A stretch of 16,571 nt of DNA from Clostridiales bacterium. Its GTDB lineage: Bacteria; Bacillota; Clostridia; Christensenellales; QALW01. The number at the start of each line of letters is the position of its first letter. The first letter of the stretch is position 1. A program made the translations under genes and the position numbers. Shown piece by piece: positions 1-5,908 of the stretch. The stretch spans positions 1 through 16,571 of the forward strand of contig JAHAAN010000028.1 in the NCBI GenBank assembly GCA_018376855.1, given 5' to 3'. Under the pieces are notes generated by a model that had not been told where the DNA came from, searched no databases, and saw only the letters and a program-made list of their open reading frames with translations.

Positions 1-536
1 AGTCTGCGCCCCGCTATTCTGCCCACGAGGTGGCCCGGCAGCGTGCGGCAGAGAACGGTGCATTGCTGCTGCTGGCCAGCGCCACCCCCAGCACCGAGAG
101 CTTTTACGCGGCCCAGCATGGCCGCACCCAGTTGGTGCGGCTCACCCAGCGCTACGGCGGCAACCCGCTGCCGAAGGTGCAGATCGTGGACATGCGCGCC
201 GAGCTGGCATCGGGCAACCCCCGGGAGATCAGCCTTGCCATGGAGGACGCCATCCGGCGCAACCTCGACGCGGGCAAGCAGACCATCCTGCTGCTCAACC
301 GGCGGGGCTATCAGACCATGGCCCAGTGCGACGACTGCCGCGAGGTGCTCAAGTGCCCCAAGTGCAGCGTCCCCATGGTCTACCACCAGGCGGGCCACAA
401 GCTGCTCTGCCACTACTGCGGCACCCAGCTGGACCTGCCCCCCAAGACCTGCCCCGCCTGCGGCGGAAAGCTGCTCTACCGGGGCTTCGGCACCCAGAAG
501 GCCGAGGAGGAGCTGGCAAAGCTCTTTCCGGAGGGA
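1..536 (+). CDS. priA: Primosomal protein N' (PriA helicase), internal fragment, open at the left edge and truncated at the right
   Basis: PriA is the 3'-5' DNA helicase that restarts stalled replication forks. The reading frame is already open at base 3 and starts in the middle of the helicase core. It shows the SATPS motif (motif III), an LLLNRRGY motif, and the eight cysteines of the PriA double zinc-binding insert arranged as four CxxC pairs (CDDC, CPKC, CHYC, CPAC), followed by GFGTQKAEEEL. The family then continues with LFPEA-like residues and the last helicase motifs. Here homology stops after LFPE, near base 533, and the frame runs on into unrelated sequence to base 770. The piece is markedly GC-richer than everything after it. 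Both the N-terminal half (outside the window) and helicase motifs V-VI are missing. The identification is firm; the gene cannot be functional as assembled. Confidence 0.93.
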
Positions 537-1792
537 TTTGCAGGATGCACCGGCTTATTGATCCACTGTGAAAGATCGTCCACCGAAAGATCGTCCATAA
601 AATGCTCGCCGTCGGGCAGCATATTGTCAAAAATAATGACCTCGCTCCCCAAGCGTTTGCCGTCCAGCTGCACGGCAATATCCTTTCCTGTAAGCATCCT
701 CGTTGAAACGACGCTTTCTCCGAAAAAGAAATTTCTGATCCCGTACACATGCACCGTAAGGTTCGCGTAACGCTCCTGCAAAATCCCGATGCTTTTATTT
801 AAATACGGCACAAGCAGCACGCCGCAGATCAAGCTGACCTCCCGATCCAGAATCCACGGTGGAAGCTCCTCCATGCACTGCTCAATCTCGGAGTTCATTT
901 TGGAAAGCCTGCCAACCCCCTGCTCATACAGCGGGTAGTCGTCATACACCTCTTTTTTGGGAATCTCCTTGCCCGCAATGGAATAAAACTCATCCGTGGC
1001 ATAGATAAAATGAACGCCTTTCATTTCAAAGCACTTTTCCTGCCAGCGTGCCAATTCATCCAAAATATAGGCTGCAGTCTGCTGCTCCACGCGCTTGAGC
1101 CTTGTAAGCCCTCTGCGATGGTATGTCAGCCGCACGGGAGAAATGCACAAGCCCTTGCAGTGCGGAAAAAGCACCAGCATATCTTCAAACGTCTTGCGCA
1201 GAATAAATCCGTCGTTAATATCCGGACAGATCGTAACCGACGCATAAAAATCCACATTTCTCTGCGCAAGCATCTCCAAAAGCGGCATGATCTCACCCGC
1301 TTCTTCATTGCCGAGCATCGACGCGCGCACCTCCGGATCGGTTGCGTGCACAGCCACATACAACGGTCCTGCCTGTAAAGAGGCAATGCGTTCCAAATCC
1401 CTTCTGGTCAAATTGGAAAACGTCGCCCACTCCCCGTAAAGAAAGGAACGCCGCCAATCATCGTATCGGGGAAAGAGCTCTTTATTCGCGTCGTGCGGCA
1501 GCTGCGCAGCCAAGCAGAAAGCACACTGGTTTTCACAGACGCGCGGCTTCAGAATCTCCTTGCCGAAGCACAGCCCCAATGTTTCCTGCTCGGTTTTGGC
1601 AATGTCATACTGCACAATCTCGCCGGCAGAATCCCGAACGACCAAGCTCAGCCTCTTCCGGCGCTGCGCGCAGGCGTAGTCCACCAAATCCGCAATAGGG
1701 CGTCCGTCTATGGCAAGCAAGTATTCCCCGGCCCGAATTCCCACTTCTTCCGCCACTGAACCGCTTTCCACTTCCGCAATTCTGAAATTCAT
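476..1792 (-). CDS. DUF512 family protein (PDZ-like + radical-SAM-type CxxxCxxC), C-terminus replaced at junction
   Basis: This belongs to the DUF512 family of uncharacterised Clostridia/Bacillota proteins, which join a PDZ-like N-terminus to a radical-SAM-like iron-sulfur domain. The PDZ-like part is about residues 1-65 (RAGEYLLAIDGRPI). The cluster motif CENQCAFC gives C86, C90 and C93. Further family signatures are DDWRRSFLYGEW, PLYVAVHATDPEVRASMLGN and CPDINDG. The family usually has CFxDQLP after the third cysteine; here it is CLAAQLP. The start at 1792 is preferred over an upstream ATG at 1870 because a purine-rich GGAAGGGG lies upstream and the promoter (-10 at 1821-1826) falls inside the longer frame. 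The native protein ends around 515-535 (VHPANPSG); the last ~15 residues, down to 476, are priA antisense. The biochemical function is unknown. Confidence 0.88.
   Translation of the reverse strand: MNFRIAEVESGSVAEEVGIRAGEYLLAIDGRPIADLVDYACAQRRKRLSLVVRDSAGEIVQYDIAKTEQETLGLCFGKEILKPRVCENQCAFCLAAQLPHDANKELFPRYDDWRRSFLYGEWATFSNLTRRDLERIASLQAGPLYVAVHATDPEVRASMLGNEEAGEIMPLLEMLAQRNVDFYASVTICPDINDGFILRKTFEDMLVLFPHCKGLCISPVRLTYHRRGLTRLKRVEQQTAAYILDELARWQEKCFEMKGVHFIYATDEFYSIAGKEIPKKEVYDDYPLYEQGVGRLSKMNSEIEQCMEELPPWILDREVSLICGVLLVPYLNKSIGILQERYANLTVHVYGIRNFFFGESVVSTRMLTGKDIAVQLDGKRLGSEVIIFDNMLPDGEHFMDDLSVDDLSQWINKPVHPANPSGKSFASSSSAFWVPKPR
514..540. other. Probable chimeric junction between a GC-rich genome fragment and the main contig
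   Basis: Two unrelated genes on opposite strands both lose their 3' ends here. priA (+) breaks after LFPE, around base 533. The DUF512 gene (-) runs past its expected end into the antisense of priA. Base composition changes abruptly at the same place. About 15-20 bases around GCTCTTTCCGGAGG are compatible with both coding sequences, which suggests microhomology. An assembly misjoin is the simplest explanation; a real recombination or deletion breakpoint is the alternative. Confidence 0.8.
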
Positions 1793-1820
1793 CCGCACCG
1801 CCCCTTCCGCTATCGCTTCT

Positions 1821-1849
1821 ATTATGAAATAAATCTTCTCTCTTGTCAA
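1821..1849 (-). promoter_or_regulatory. Sigma-A type promoter of the DUF512 gene
   Basis: On the minus strand a perfect -35 TTGACA (1844-1849) is followed by a 17-base spacer and -10 CATAAT (1821-1826). The expected transcript start is near 1814, about 20 bases before the start codon at 1792. This placement supports the shorter start. Confidence 0.8.
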
Positions 1850-2035
1850 TCGGGCGCGCGCATTTTTCAATATTTTTTTATTTCTCCACAGAAAAATTTA
1901 CACTATGGCAATGGCTCTCTCCTTGCAGAGCCGATGATCCCCATATCCTTAAAAGGTTACCGCCCTCTTTTTCCCGCTTGCCGGTTTTTCTCCTGCTGCG
2001 CCGCAGAAGCGCGTTCCGCATATCCTTAGATTCCC

Positions 2036-2081
2036 TCAAAAACGCTAAGAGAGGCAGCTTACCCGGCCGCCTCTCCGCGTT
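2036..2081 (-). terminator. Rho-independent terminator, minus strand
   Basis: Stem AACGC/GCGTT (2041-2045 with 2077-2081) and inner stem GAGAGGC/GCCTCTC (2049-2055 with 2069-2075) are separated by a small asymmetric bulge. Read on the minus strand, the stem is followed by TTTTT. It lies about 130 bases downstream of the membrane-protein stop codon, beyond the cloverleaf element. No supported gene is seen between 1850 and 2036. Confidence 0.55.
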
Positions 2082-2108
2082 TCTTTAAACAGCTTGTGTT
2101 TAACACAC

Positions 2109-2189
2109 TCGGGGCGCACGCCCTGAGACTCTGTCTCAGGGAAAGCCGCCTGCGGCGGCTCAGGCGCCGCAGGCGCCCGTGCGCCCCGA
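2109..2189. repeat. Cloverleaf palindromic element: 12-bp outer stem enclosing three triloop hairpins
   Basis: The outer arms TCGGGGCGCACG (2109-2120) and CGTGCGCCCCGA (2178-2189) are perfect reverse complements. They enclose three perfect hairpins with almost no spacers: CCCTGAGAC/GTCTCAGGG with loop TCT (2121-2141), AGCCGCC/GGCGGCT with loop TGC (2144-2160), and GGCGCC/GGCGCC with loop GCA (2163-2177). Thirty-four base pairs account for 68 of 81 bases; the unpaired bases are three 3-base loops and two 2-base linkers. The element starts 22 bases after the stop codon of the minus-strand membrane gene. A second element with the same outer arm begins at 16512. It could be a REP-like mobile palindrome, a structured 3'UTR or a folded-DNA protein site; the sequence does not say which. 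Confidence 0.85.
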
Positions 2190-2210
2190 ACATCCGCGCA
2201 AAAAACAAAG

Positions 2211-2918
2211 CTATTCTTCTTCCTGCGTATCCTCCTGCTTTCGGCGCCGCTGCGCCGCTTCCTCCGCAGAAATCTCTCCGATCTCAAACACAGACTGCCG
2301 CCGATACAGCTTAATCCTTGCAAGCGAGGCGCCCTTCTCCCGCTTCCACATCTTATATGCAAACACTCTGCTGCATAGCAGCTGCACCGCAAGACCGATC
2401 ATAAGCGCGTCCTCATAGCCGTAAATTCCGATTTCAACCGTCGGAAAGTACAGCAGCCCCATCGTCAGCTCCGCCGCCGCGCTTCCAAGCAGCAGGGATG
2501 ACGCTCCCGGCGCGCTGTAAAAGCCTGCTGCAAACGCAATCACGCCGCCGATCAGACCATAAACCGCATTCGGTTCCGAAATAAAGCCATGTGCAATCGG
2601 CGGAATCAGCAGCTGCGCTGCGCACCAAGCGAGCCACACGATCACCGTTCCGATCAGCGTGCGGATCCGTTCGGTTTTGCGCGCCGAAGCGGCAAGCCAA
2701 GCTCCTGTTCCGATCGAAAGCAGCAGCACATACGGCCGCAGCGTTACGCTGTCCCCAATATGAAAGGCAGGCAGCACCGAACCTAAAATAAACAGCGCCA
2801 GCATAACAGCCGCACCCGTTCTGCGCATGTATAACGTTTCCGTAACCTTTCCGCATACTCCCCATAACACTGCGATCAACATAACAAACAGAATCGTGAT
2901 TCCCCACGGCATAAGCAT
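2211..2918 (-). CDS. Polytopic membrane protein of unknown function, possibly sporulation-linked
   Basis: I do not recognise the family. The protein (235 residues from the ATG at 2918, or 233 from 2912) has about six hydrophobic stretches: an N-terminal ITILFVMLIAVLWG, then MLALFILGSVLPAF, PYVLLLSIGTGAWLAA, TVIVWLAWCAAQLL, a glycine-rich LIGGVIAFAAGF with a following SSLLLGSAAAELTMG, and DALMIGLAVQLL. It ends in a charged cytoplasmic-looking tail rich in R, K, E and Q. Upstream in-frame codons to 3059 are ignored because AAAGGG lies at 2922-2927: it is close to the 2918 ATG and better spaced for 2912. A sigma-F-like promoter (2946-2975) sits just upstream, and sigK is the next gene upstream on the same strand. 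A forespore membrane role is an inference from those two facts only. Confidence 0.75.
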   Translation of the reverse strand: MLMPWGITILFVMLIAVLWGVCGKVTETLYMRRTGAAVMLALFILGSVLPAFHIGDSVTLRPYVLLLSIGTGAWLAASARKTERIRTLIGTVIVWLAWCAAQLLIPPIAHGFISEPNAVYGLIGGVIAFAAGFYSAPGASSLLLGSAAAELTMGLLYFPTVEIGIYGYEDALMIGLAVQLLCSRVFAYKMWKREKGASLARIKLYRRQSVFEIGEISAEEAAQRRRKQEDTQEEE

Positions 2919-2945
2919 ACACCCTTTCTTCTTTGCATTGTTCCT

Positions 2946-2975
2946 TAATTTTGCCACATAAAAGAAAGGATATTC
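2946..2975 (-). promoter_or_regulatory. Candidate sigma-F (forespore) promoter
   Basis: On the minus strand GAATA (2971-2975), a 15-base spacer and GGCAAAATTA (2946-2955) match the Bacillus sigma-F consensus as I recall it (GHATR, 15 bases, GGNNANAHTR). The predicted start is ~25 bases upstream of the 2912/2918 start codons, with the ribosome site between. The consensus is degenerate, so a chance match is possible, but spacing and position both fit. Confidence 0.5.
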
Positions 2976-3060
2976 ATTTTTCTGCTGCACAAAAAGCGGC
3001 ATGAGAAATGAAAAACAATCGCCCTGCGGTGATCGCTTGACGCGGTATAGTGGCCGCAAT

Positions 3061-3092
3061 CAAAAATAACAAAAGCGCATTGCGCTTTTGTT
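3061..3092 (-). terminator. Hairpin terminator between sigK and the membrane-protein gene
   Basis: AACAAAAGCG (3068-3077) pairs perfectly with CGCTTTTGTT (3083-3092) around a 5-base loop. On the minus strand the stem is followed by ATTTTTG. It probably backs up the terminator at 3195-3230 and separates sigK transcription from the membrane gene. Confidence 0.6.
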
Positions 3093-3194
3093 TGCGCTCA
3101 TCCCTCAGTTTGTACGCGAAAAAATTGGCTTGTCCGGTGCATTGCAATTAGCAATCCCCCTTGACTATAAAAGAATCGTTTTTAGAAAGCCGCG

Positions 3195-3230
3195 AAAGAA
3201 ACGAAAAACGATCGCTTTATAACGATCGTT
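3195..3230 (-). terminator. Rho-independent terminator of sigK
   Basis: AACGATCG (3207-3214) and CGATCGTT (3223-3230) form an 8-bp stem with an 8-base loop. On the minus strand the stem runs into TTTTTCGTTTCTTT. It lies 22 bases after the sigK stop codon. Further downstream, ATCGTTTTT and AAAAACGAT can form an alternative stem. Confidence 0.7.
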
Positions 3231-3251
3231 TGCGATCAAAAGTAACGCAGT

Positions 3252-3953
3252 CTATTTTTTGCGATCTGCCGTATGCAGAATAAACCGCTCCTGCAAGCGC
3301 TCCAACGCCTTTTTCTCGATCCGGCTGACATAGGAACGCGAGATCCCCAGCTGATCTGCCACTTCCTTCTGCGTCATCGGTCTGGAACGGTTCAGTCCGT
3401 AGCGCATTGTGAGCACCAGCTGCTCCCGTTCCTCCAAAAAGGAAAGCTCGTGAAACAGCTTGCCCGTATTAAGCCGGTAATCCACGCTCTCGATCGCATC
3501 CGTATCCGCCGCGCCCAAAATATCGAACAGCGAAATCTCATTCCCCTCCCGATCCATCCCGACCGGCTCCTGCAATGATACCTCCGACTTTCTTCGCTTT
3601 CCCGCTCTCAGGTGCATTAAAATCTCGTTTTCAATGCAGCGCGACGCATACGAAGCAAGATGACTCGCCTTTTCCGGGTTATATGTACTGATCGCCTTAA
3701 TGAGCCCGATCGTTCCGATCGAGATCAGATCGTCCGTGTCGTCCGACACGGCATATTTTTTCACAATGTGCGCCACAAGCCGCAGATTATGCTCAATCAG
3801 CTGATTTCGCGCCTCCATATCTCCCTGCTGGGTGTAACGCTGCACATATTCCTGCTCCTGCGCCAAGCTCAAGGGCTTAGGAAAGCTCGATCTTGTCGAA
3901 ACCTGGCAAATTAAGAACTGAAGCTTCTGAAAAAGCGAAAAAAGCCAAAGCAT
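3252..3953 (-). CDS. sigK: RNA polymerase sporulation sigma factor SigK, uninterrupted, with a pro-sequence
   Basis: SigK directs late mother-cell transcription during endospore formation (coat, cortex, germination genes). The 233-residue product matches family length. A hydrophobic N-terminus of about 20 residues (MLWLFSLFQKLQFLICQVST) resembles the membrane-bound pro-sequence of pro-sigma-K. It is followed by FPKPLS, region 2 (ARNQLIEHNLRLVAHIVKKY, DDLISIGTIGLIKAI, SYASRCIENEILMHLRA), KSEVSLQEPVGMDREGNEIS, and a region-4 helix-turn-helix (TQKEVADQLGISRSYVSRIE). The start codon has GGAGGT 6-7 bases upstream. There is no skin-type insertion: the frame is continuous. SigE is the nearest paralogue, but the GMDREGNEISLFDIL stretch and C-terminus fit SigK better. 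The pro-sequence implies activation by a SpoIVFB-like protease encoded elsewhere. Confidence 0.93.
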   Translation of the reverse strand: MLWLFSLFQKLQFLICQVSTRSSFPKPLSLAQEQEYVQRYTQQGDMEARNQLIEHNLRLVAHIVKKYAVSDDTDDLISIGTIGLIKAISTYNPEKASHLASYASRCIENEILMHLRAGKRRKSEVSLQEPVGMDREGNEISLFDILGAADTDAIESVDYRLNTGKLFHELSFLEEREQLVLTMRYGLNRSRPMTQKEVADQLGISRSYVSRIEKKALERLQERFILHTADRKK

Positions 3954-3981
3954 ACTCTACCTCCGAAAATCCGTATACCTC

Positions 3982-4008
3982 AGCATATGTTCGGGACAAA
4001 ATCTCCGT
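3982..4008 (-). promoter_or_regulatory. Candidate mother-cell (sigma-K/sigma-E-like) promoter of sigK
   Basis: On the minus strand CATATGCT (3982-3989) resembles the CATAnnnT -10 of sigma-E and sigma-K promoters. An AC (4007-4008) lies 17 bases upstream, as in sigma-K promoters. The predicted start is about 20 bases before the sigK ATG. No convincing sigma-E -35 is present. A 7-bp inverted repeat CGAAAAT/ATTTTCG (4019-4038) lies just upstream. Confidence 0.35.
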
Positions 4009-4125
4009 GCCAGTCCCCCGAAAATAAACGCATTTTCGCCTGAGACAGCCACACGCAATTAATATTTAAAAATGCGCATATGTGCACTTAACAGCTGCTT
4101 CGCTGCTTTCGGCACAGCAGCCTCC

Positions 4126-4515
4126 TCAATCCTGCCCTTTCTTATCCGACCTTTTAACCTTAACCGACGTCAAACCGTAGCTCATATCAATCAGCAGCTT
4201 GAGCTTCTCCGCATCCGCGCTGCCGTCCAATGCGGCCGTAATCCAGCTTGCCTTGCTCATATGATACGCCGGATAAAACCCCGTCTCCCTGCGAAGCGAC
4301 CCGATCATAATCGGATTGCATTTAACATTGAGAATATTCACGCTCCCCTCTCCCTGCACGCCCAGCTTTTCCTTCGCAACCTCCATAACGAGCGCAAACC
4401 ACTTTTTATTATTGTCATGCCGAAACACCGCAGCATTCGGATACTTTGCCCACGGAAAATCCGCGGCGACGCCGTAGGCATGCATAATATATTCTTCTAT
4501 CTCTTTTCTGTCCAT
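4126..4515 (-). CDS. MmcQ/YjbR family protein
   Basis: This is a small single-domain protein (129 residues) of the MmcQ/YjbR family (formerly DUF419), a CyaY-like fold often annotated as DNA-binding without much proof. Family features are an N-terminal helix (DRKEIEEYIMHAYG), the sequence PWAKYPNAAVFRH, the strand KWFALVMEV, NILNVKCNP, and the C-terminal GFYPAYHMSKASWITAALDG followed by a helix with LIDMSYGL. The start at 4515 is chosen over the ATG at 4560 because GGGAGG lies 7-8 bases upstream. It lies upstream of sigK on the same strand and divergent from yhaM. The 110 bases downstream are AT-rich with no clear terminator. Its cellular role is not evident from context. Confidence 0.85.
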   Translation of the reverse strand: MDRKEIEEYIMHAYGVAADFPWAKYPNAAVFRHDNNKKWFALVMEVAKEKLGVQGEGSVNILNVKCNPIMIGSLRRETGFYPAYHMSKASWITAALDGSADAEKLKLLIDMSYGLTSVKVKRSDKKGQD

Positions 4516-4676
4516 AATAACGCCTCCCGTTAAAAAATTCATCTGTTGTTTTACCGTCATAGCACAAAACGCAAAGCCGTTTCAAATGTTTCTGCTTTAC
4601 TGATCTGCCGATAAGCTTTCCACGCCCCGCCAAAAATAAATTTCTTTTGCCAAACCACTCGACGCTTCAGAATCAT

Positions 4677-4706
4677 GTGGCAAAACACGGAAAAGCATGC
4701 TATAAT
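4677..4706 (+). promoter_or_regulatory. Extended -10 sigma-A promoter of the yhaM-like gene
   Basis: A perfect TATAAT (4701-4706) is preceded by TG one base upstream (extended -10, TGCTATAAT). A weak -35, GTGGCA (4677-4682), lies 18 bases before it. The leader is about 55-60 bases and contains a short GCCTG/CAGGC inverted repeat. Confidence 0.75.
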
Positions 4707-4768
4707 ATGGATAAACAAAAACAAAACGCCTGAAACAGGACTGCACAGGCGCGGAAAAGAGGTCTTTT

Positions 4769-5719
4769 GTGGAACAGAAAAAATTATCACAGCTTACAGG
4801 CGGCGAGGCTTTTGAGGGCTTTGTTTTGATTAAAGCGCTGGCGCTGAAAACCGGCCAAACAGGCAAAAATTATATCGACCTGACCATCTGCGATGACAGC
4901 AGCAGCATGAACGCGAAAATTTGGGATTATAACGACCACTACGCCCAATTTACCGTTAATTCTCTGGTAAAGGTGCGCGGAAATGTAGTCGTGTGGCAGA
5001 ACACCATGCAGCTGCGCATCGAACGCATCCGTTTCGCAACGGAGGCAGACCCCGTGTCCATCAACGACTTTGTACCCAGCGCGCCGTTTACAGGCGAAAG
5101 CATGTTTGCCGATGTGCTGATGTATGCGGATCGCATCGAAAACAACGATATTCGCGCCATCGTGCACTATGTGCTTGAAAAATACCGCGACCGCCTGCTG
5201 TACTGGCCGGCGGCAATGGCCAACCATCATTCCATTCGTTCGGGGCTGCTGTATCACACGCTGACCATGCTGAAAAGCGGCGAAGCGCTGTGCGGTGTTT
5301 ACACGCACCTGAATCCCGATTGGGTTTACGGCGGCGTGATCCTGCACGACATTGAAAAGGTCAACGAACTTAACGCCGGCGAGCTTGGGCTGGTATCCGA
5401 TTACACCCGGGACGGCCTGCTGCTTGGGCATATCGTGCAATGCACGCTGACGATTGCAGAGGCCGGCAAGGCTGTAAATGCCGATCCTGAGGTCGTCGTG
5501 CTGCTTCAGCACATGATTACCGCGCACCACTACGAGCCGGAATTCGGTTCCCCCAAGCGCCCGATGTTCCCCGAAGCCGAGCTGCTGCATTATCTTGACA
5601 TTATCGACGCCCGCATGTACGATTTCACCAAGGCGCTTGAGGAAACCGCCGAGGGCGGCTTCACCGAAAAGCAATGGCTGCTGCATAACCGCCGGCTCTA
5701 CAAACGAACCGTTAAATAG
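4769..5719 (+). CDS. YhaM-like 3'-5' exoribonuclease (OB fold + HD domain)
   Basis: YhaM-family enzymes are metal-dependent 3'-5' exonucleases that trim RNA and can act on DNA. The order seen here is family-typical: an N-terminal OB-fold nucleic-acid-binding domain (about residues 15-88, KNYIDLTICDDSSSMNAKIWD and VKVRGNVVVWQNTMQLRI), a helical linker, then an HD domain (about 150-300). Metal-site residues visible are HH at 153-154, H163 (LLYHTLTML), the HD pair at 193-194, and the later HMITAHHYEPEFGSPKRP and HYLDIIDARM. The HD motif reads HDIEK where HDLGK is usual, so glycine is replaced by glutamate. The length of 316 residues is normal. Translation starts at GTG 4769, with AGAGGT 5 bases upstream. 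The stop codon directly abuts the end of a convergent small gene. Confidence 0.9.
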   Translation: MEQKKLSQLTGGEAFEGFVLIKALALKTGQTGKNYIDLTICDDSSSMNAKIWDYNDHYAQFTVNSLVKVRGNVVVWQNTMQLRIERIRFATEADPVSINDFVPSAPFTGESMFADVLMYADRIENNDIRAIVHYVLEKYRDRLLYWPAAMANHHSIRSGLLYHTLTMLKSGEALCGVYTHLNPDWVYGGVILHDIEKVNELNAGELGLVSDYTRDGLLLGHIVQCTLTIAEAGKAVNADPEVVVLLQHMITAHHYEPEFGSPKRPMFPEAELLHYLDIIDARMYDFTKALEETAEGGFTEKQWLLHNRRLYKRTVK

Positions 5720-5815
5720 CTATTTCTTTTTGCGCCTGCTGAGCAGAATGCCGAGCACGATTCCCACCGTGCACGAGACGCCCAGCAGAACGACATAAAG
5801 AATTTTCTCTTCCAT
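5720..5815 (-). CDS. Small single-pass membrane peptide, 31 residues
   Basis: The peptide begins MEEKILYVVLLGVSC, continues through a hydrophobic helix of about 20 residues, and ends in SRRKKK. Two acidic residues before the helix and five basic ones after it predict an outside-in orientation, with the C-terminus in the cytoplasm. Support for a real gene is strong for its size: a perfect GGAGG (5825-5829) 9 bases before the ATG, and a good promoter (5849-5877). It converges on yhaM with no gap between stop codons, so each gene's transcript will run antisense into the other unless stopped. There is no recognisable family; a regulatory membrane peptide or a small toxin-like protein are possibilities, with no evidence favouring either. 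Confidence 0.65.
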   Translation of the reverse strand: MEEKILYVVLLGVSCTVGIVLGILLSRRKKK

Positions 5816-5848
5816 TTCTGTTTGCCTCCGATCCGCACTTCTGCTGTT

Positions 5849-5877
5849 ATTTTAGCCGCAAAACGGGGAAAAGGCAA
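5849..5877 (-). promoter_or_regulatory. Sigma-A type promoter of the small membrane peptide
   Basis: On the minus strand TTGCCT (5872-5877), a 17-base spacer and TAAAAT (5849-5854) give a near-consensus promoter. The expected start, near 5842, leaves a ~27-base leader containing GGAGG. It faces away from the M3 peptidase gene that starts at 5909. Confidence 0.6.
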
Positions 5878-5908
5878 TCGAAATCACTGTTTTGAAAGGA
5901 CTTTAACC

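Noticed and set aside
1878..2021. Minus-strand 47-codon frame starting after TAAGGATATG; the same 10-mer recurs at 1942-1951.
   Set aside because: The purine run is only 2 bases from the ATG, the product is very basic without a recognisable pattern, and the frame lies beyond a terminator. The repeated 10-mer is short enough to be chance.
2041..2190. CRISPR-like repeat arrangement near the cloverleaf.
   Set aside because: The inner hairpins differ from one another and there are no regular spacers; the palindromes are nested, not tandem direct repeats.
3690..3740. Cluster of GATC and CGATCG sites in sigK, considered as a methylation-linked signal.
   Set aside because: They encode the conserved DDLISIGTIGLI stretch, where Asp and Ile codons produce GATC naturally.
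4068..4090. TGCGCATATGTGCA near-palindrome with a T-rich flank, similar to the sequence at the SRP RNA end (11392-11412), considered as a terminator for the MmcQ/YjbR gene.
   Set aside because: Only a 4-bp stem with a usable loop can form; similarity between the two sites is about 18 bases of low complexity.
4787..5686. Long minus-strand frame (299 codons) opposite the yhaM-like gene.
   Set aside because: It is antisense to a clear family member, with no family motif or ribosome site of its own.
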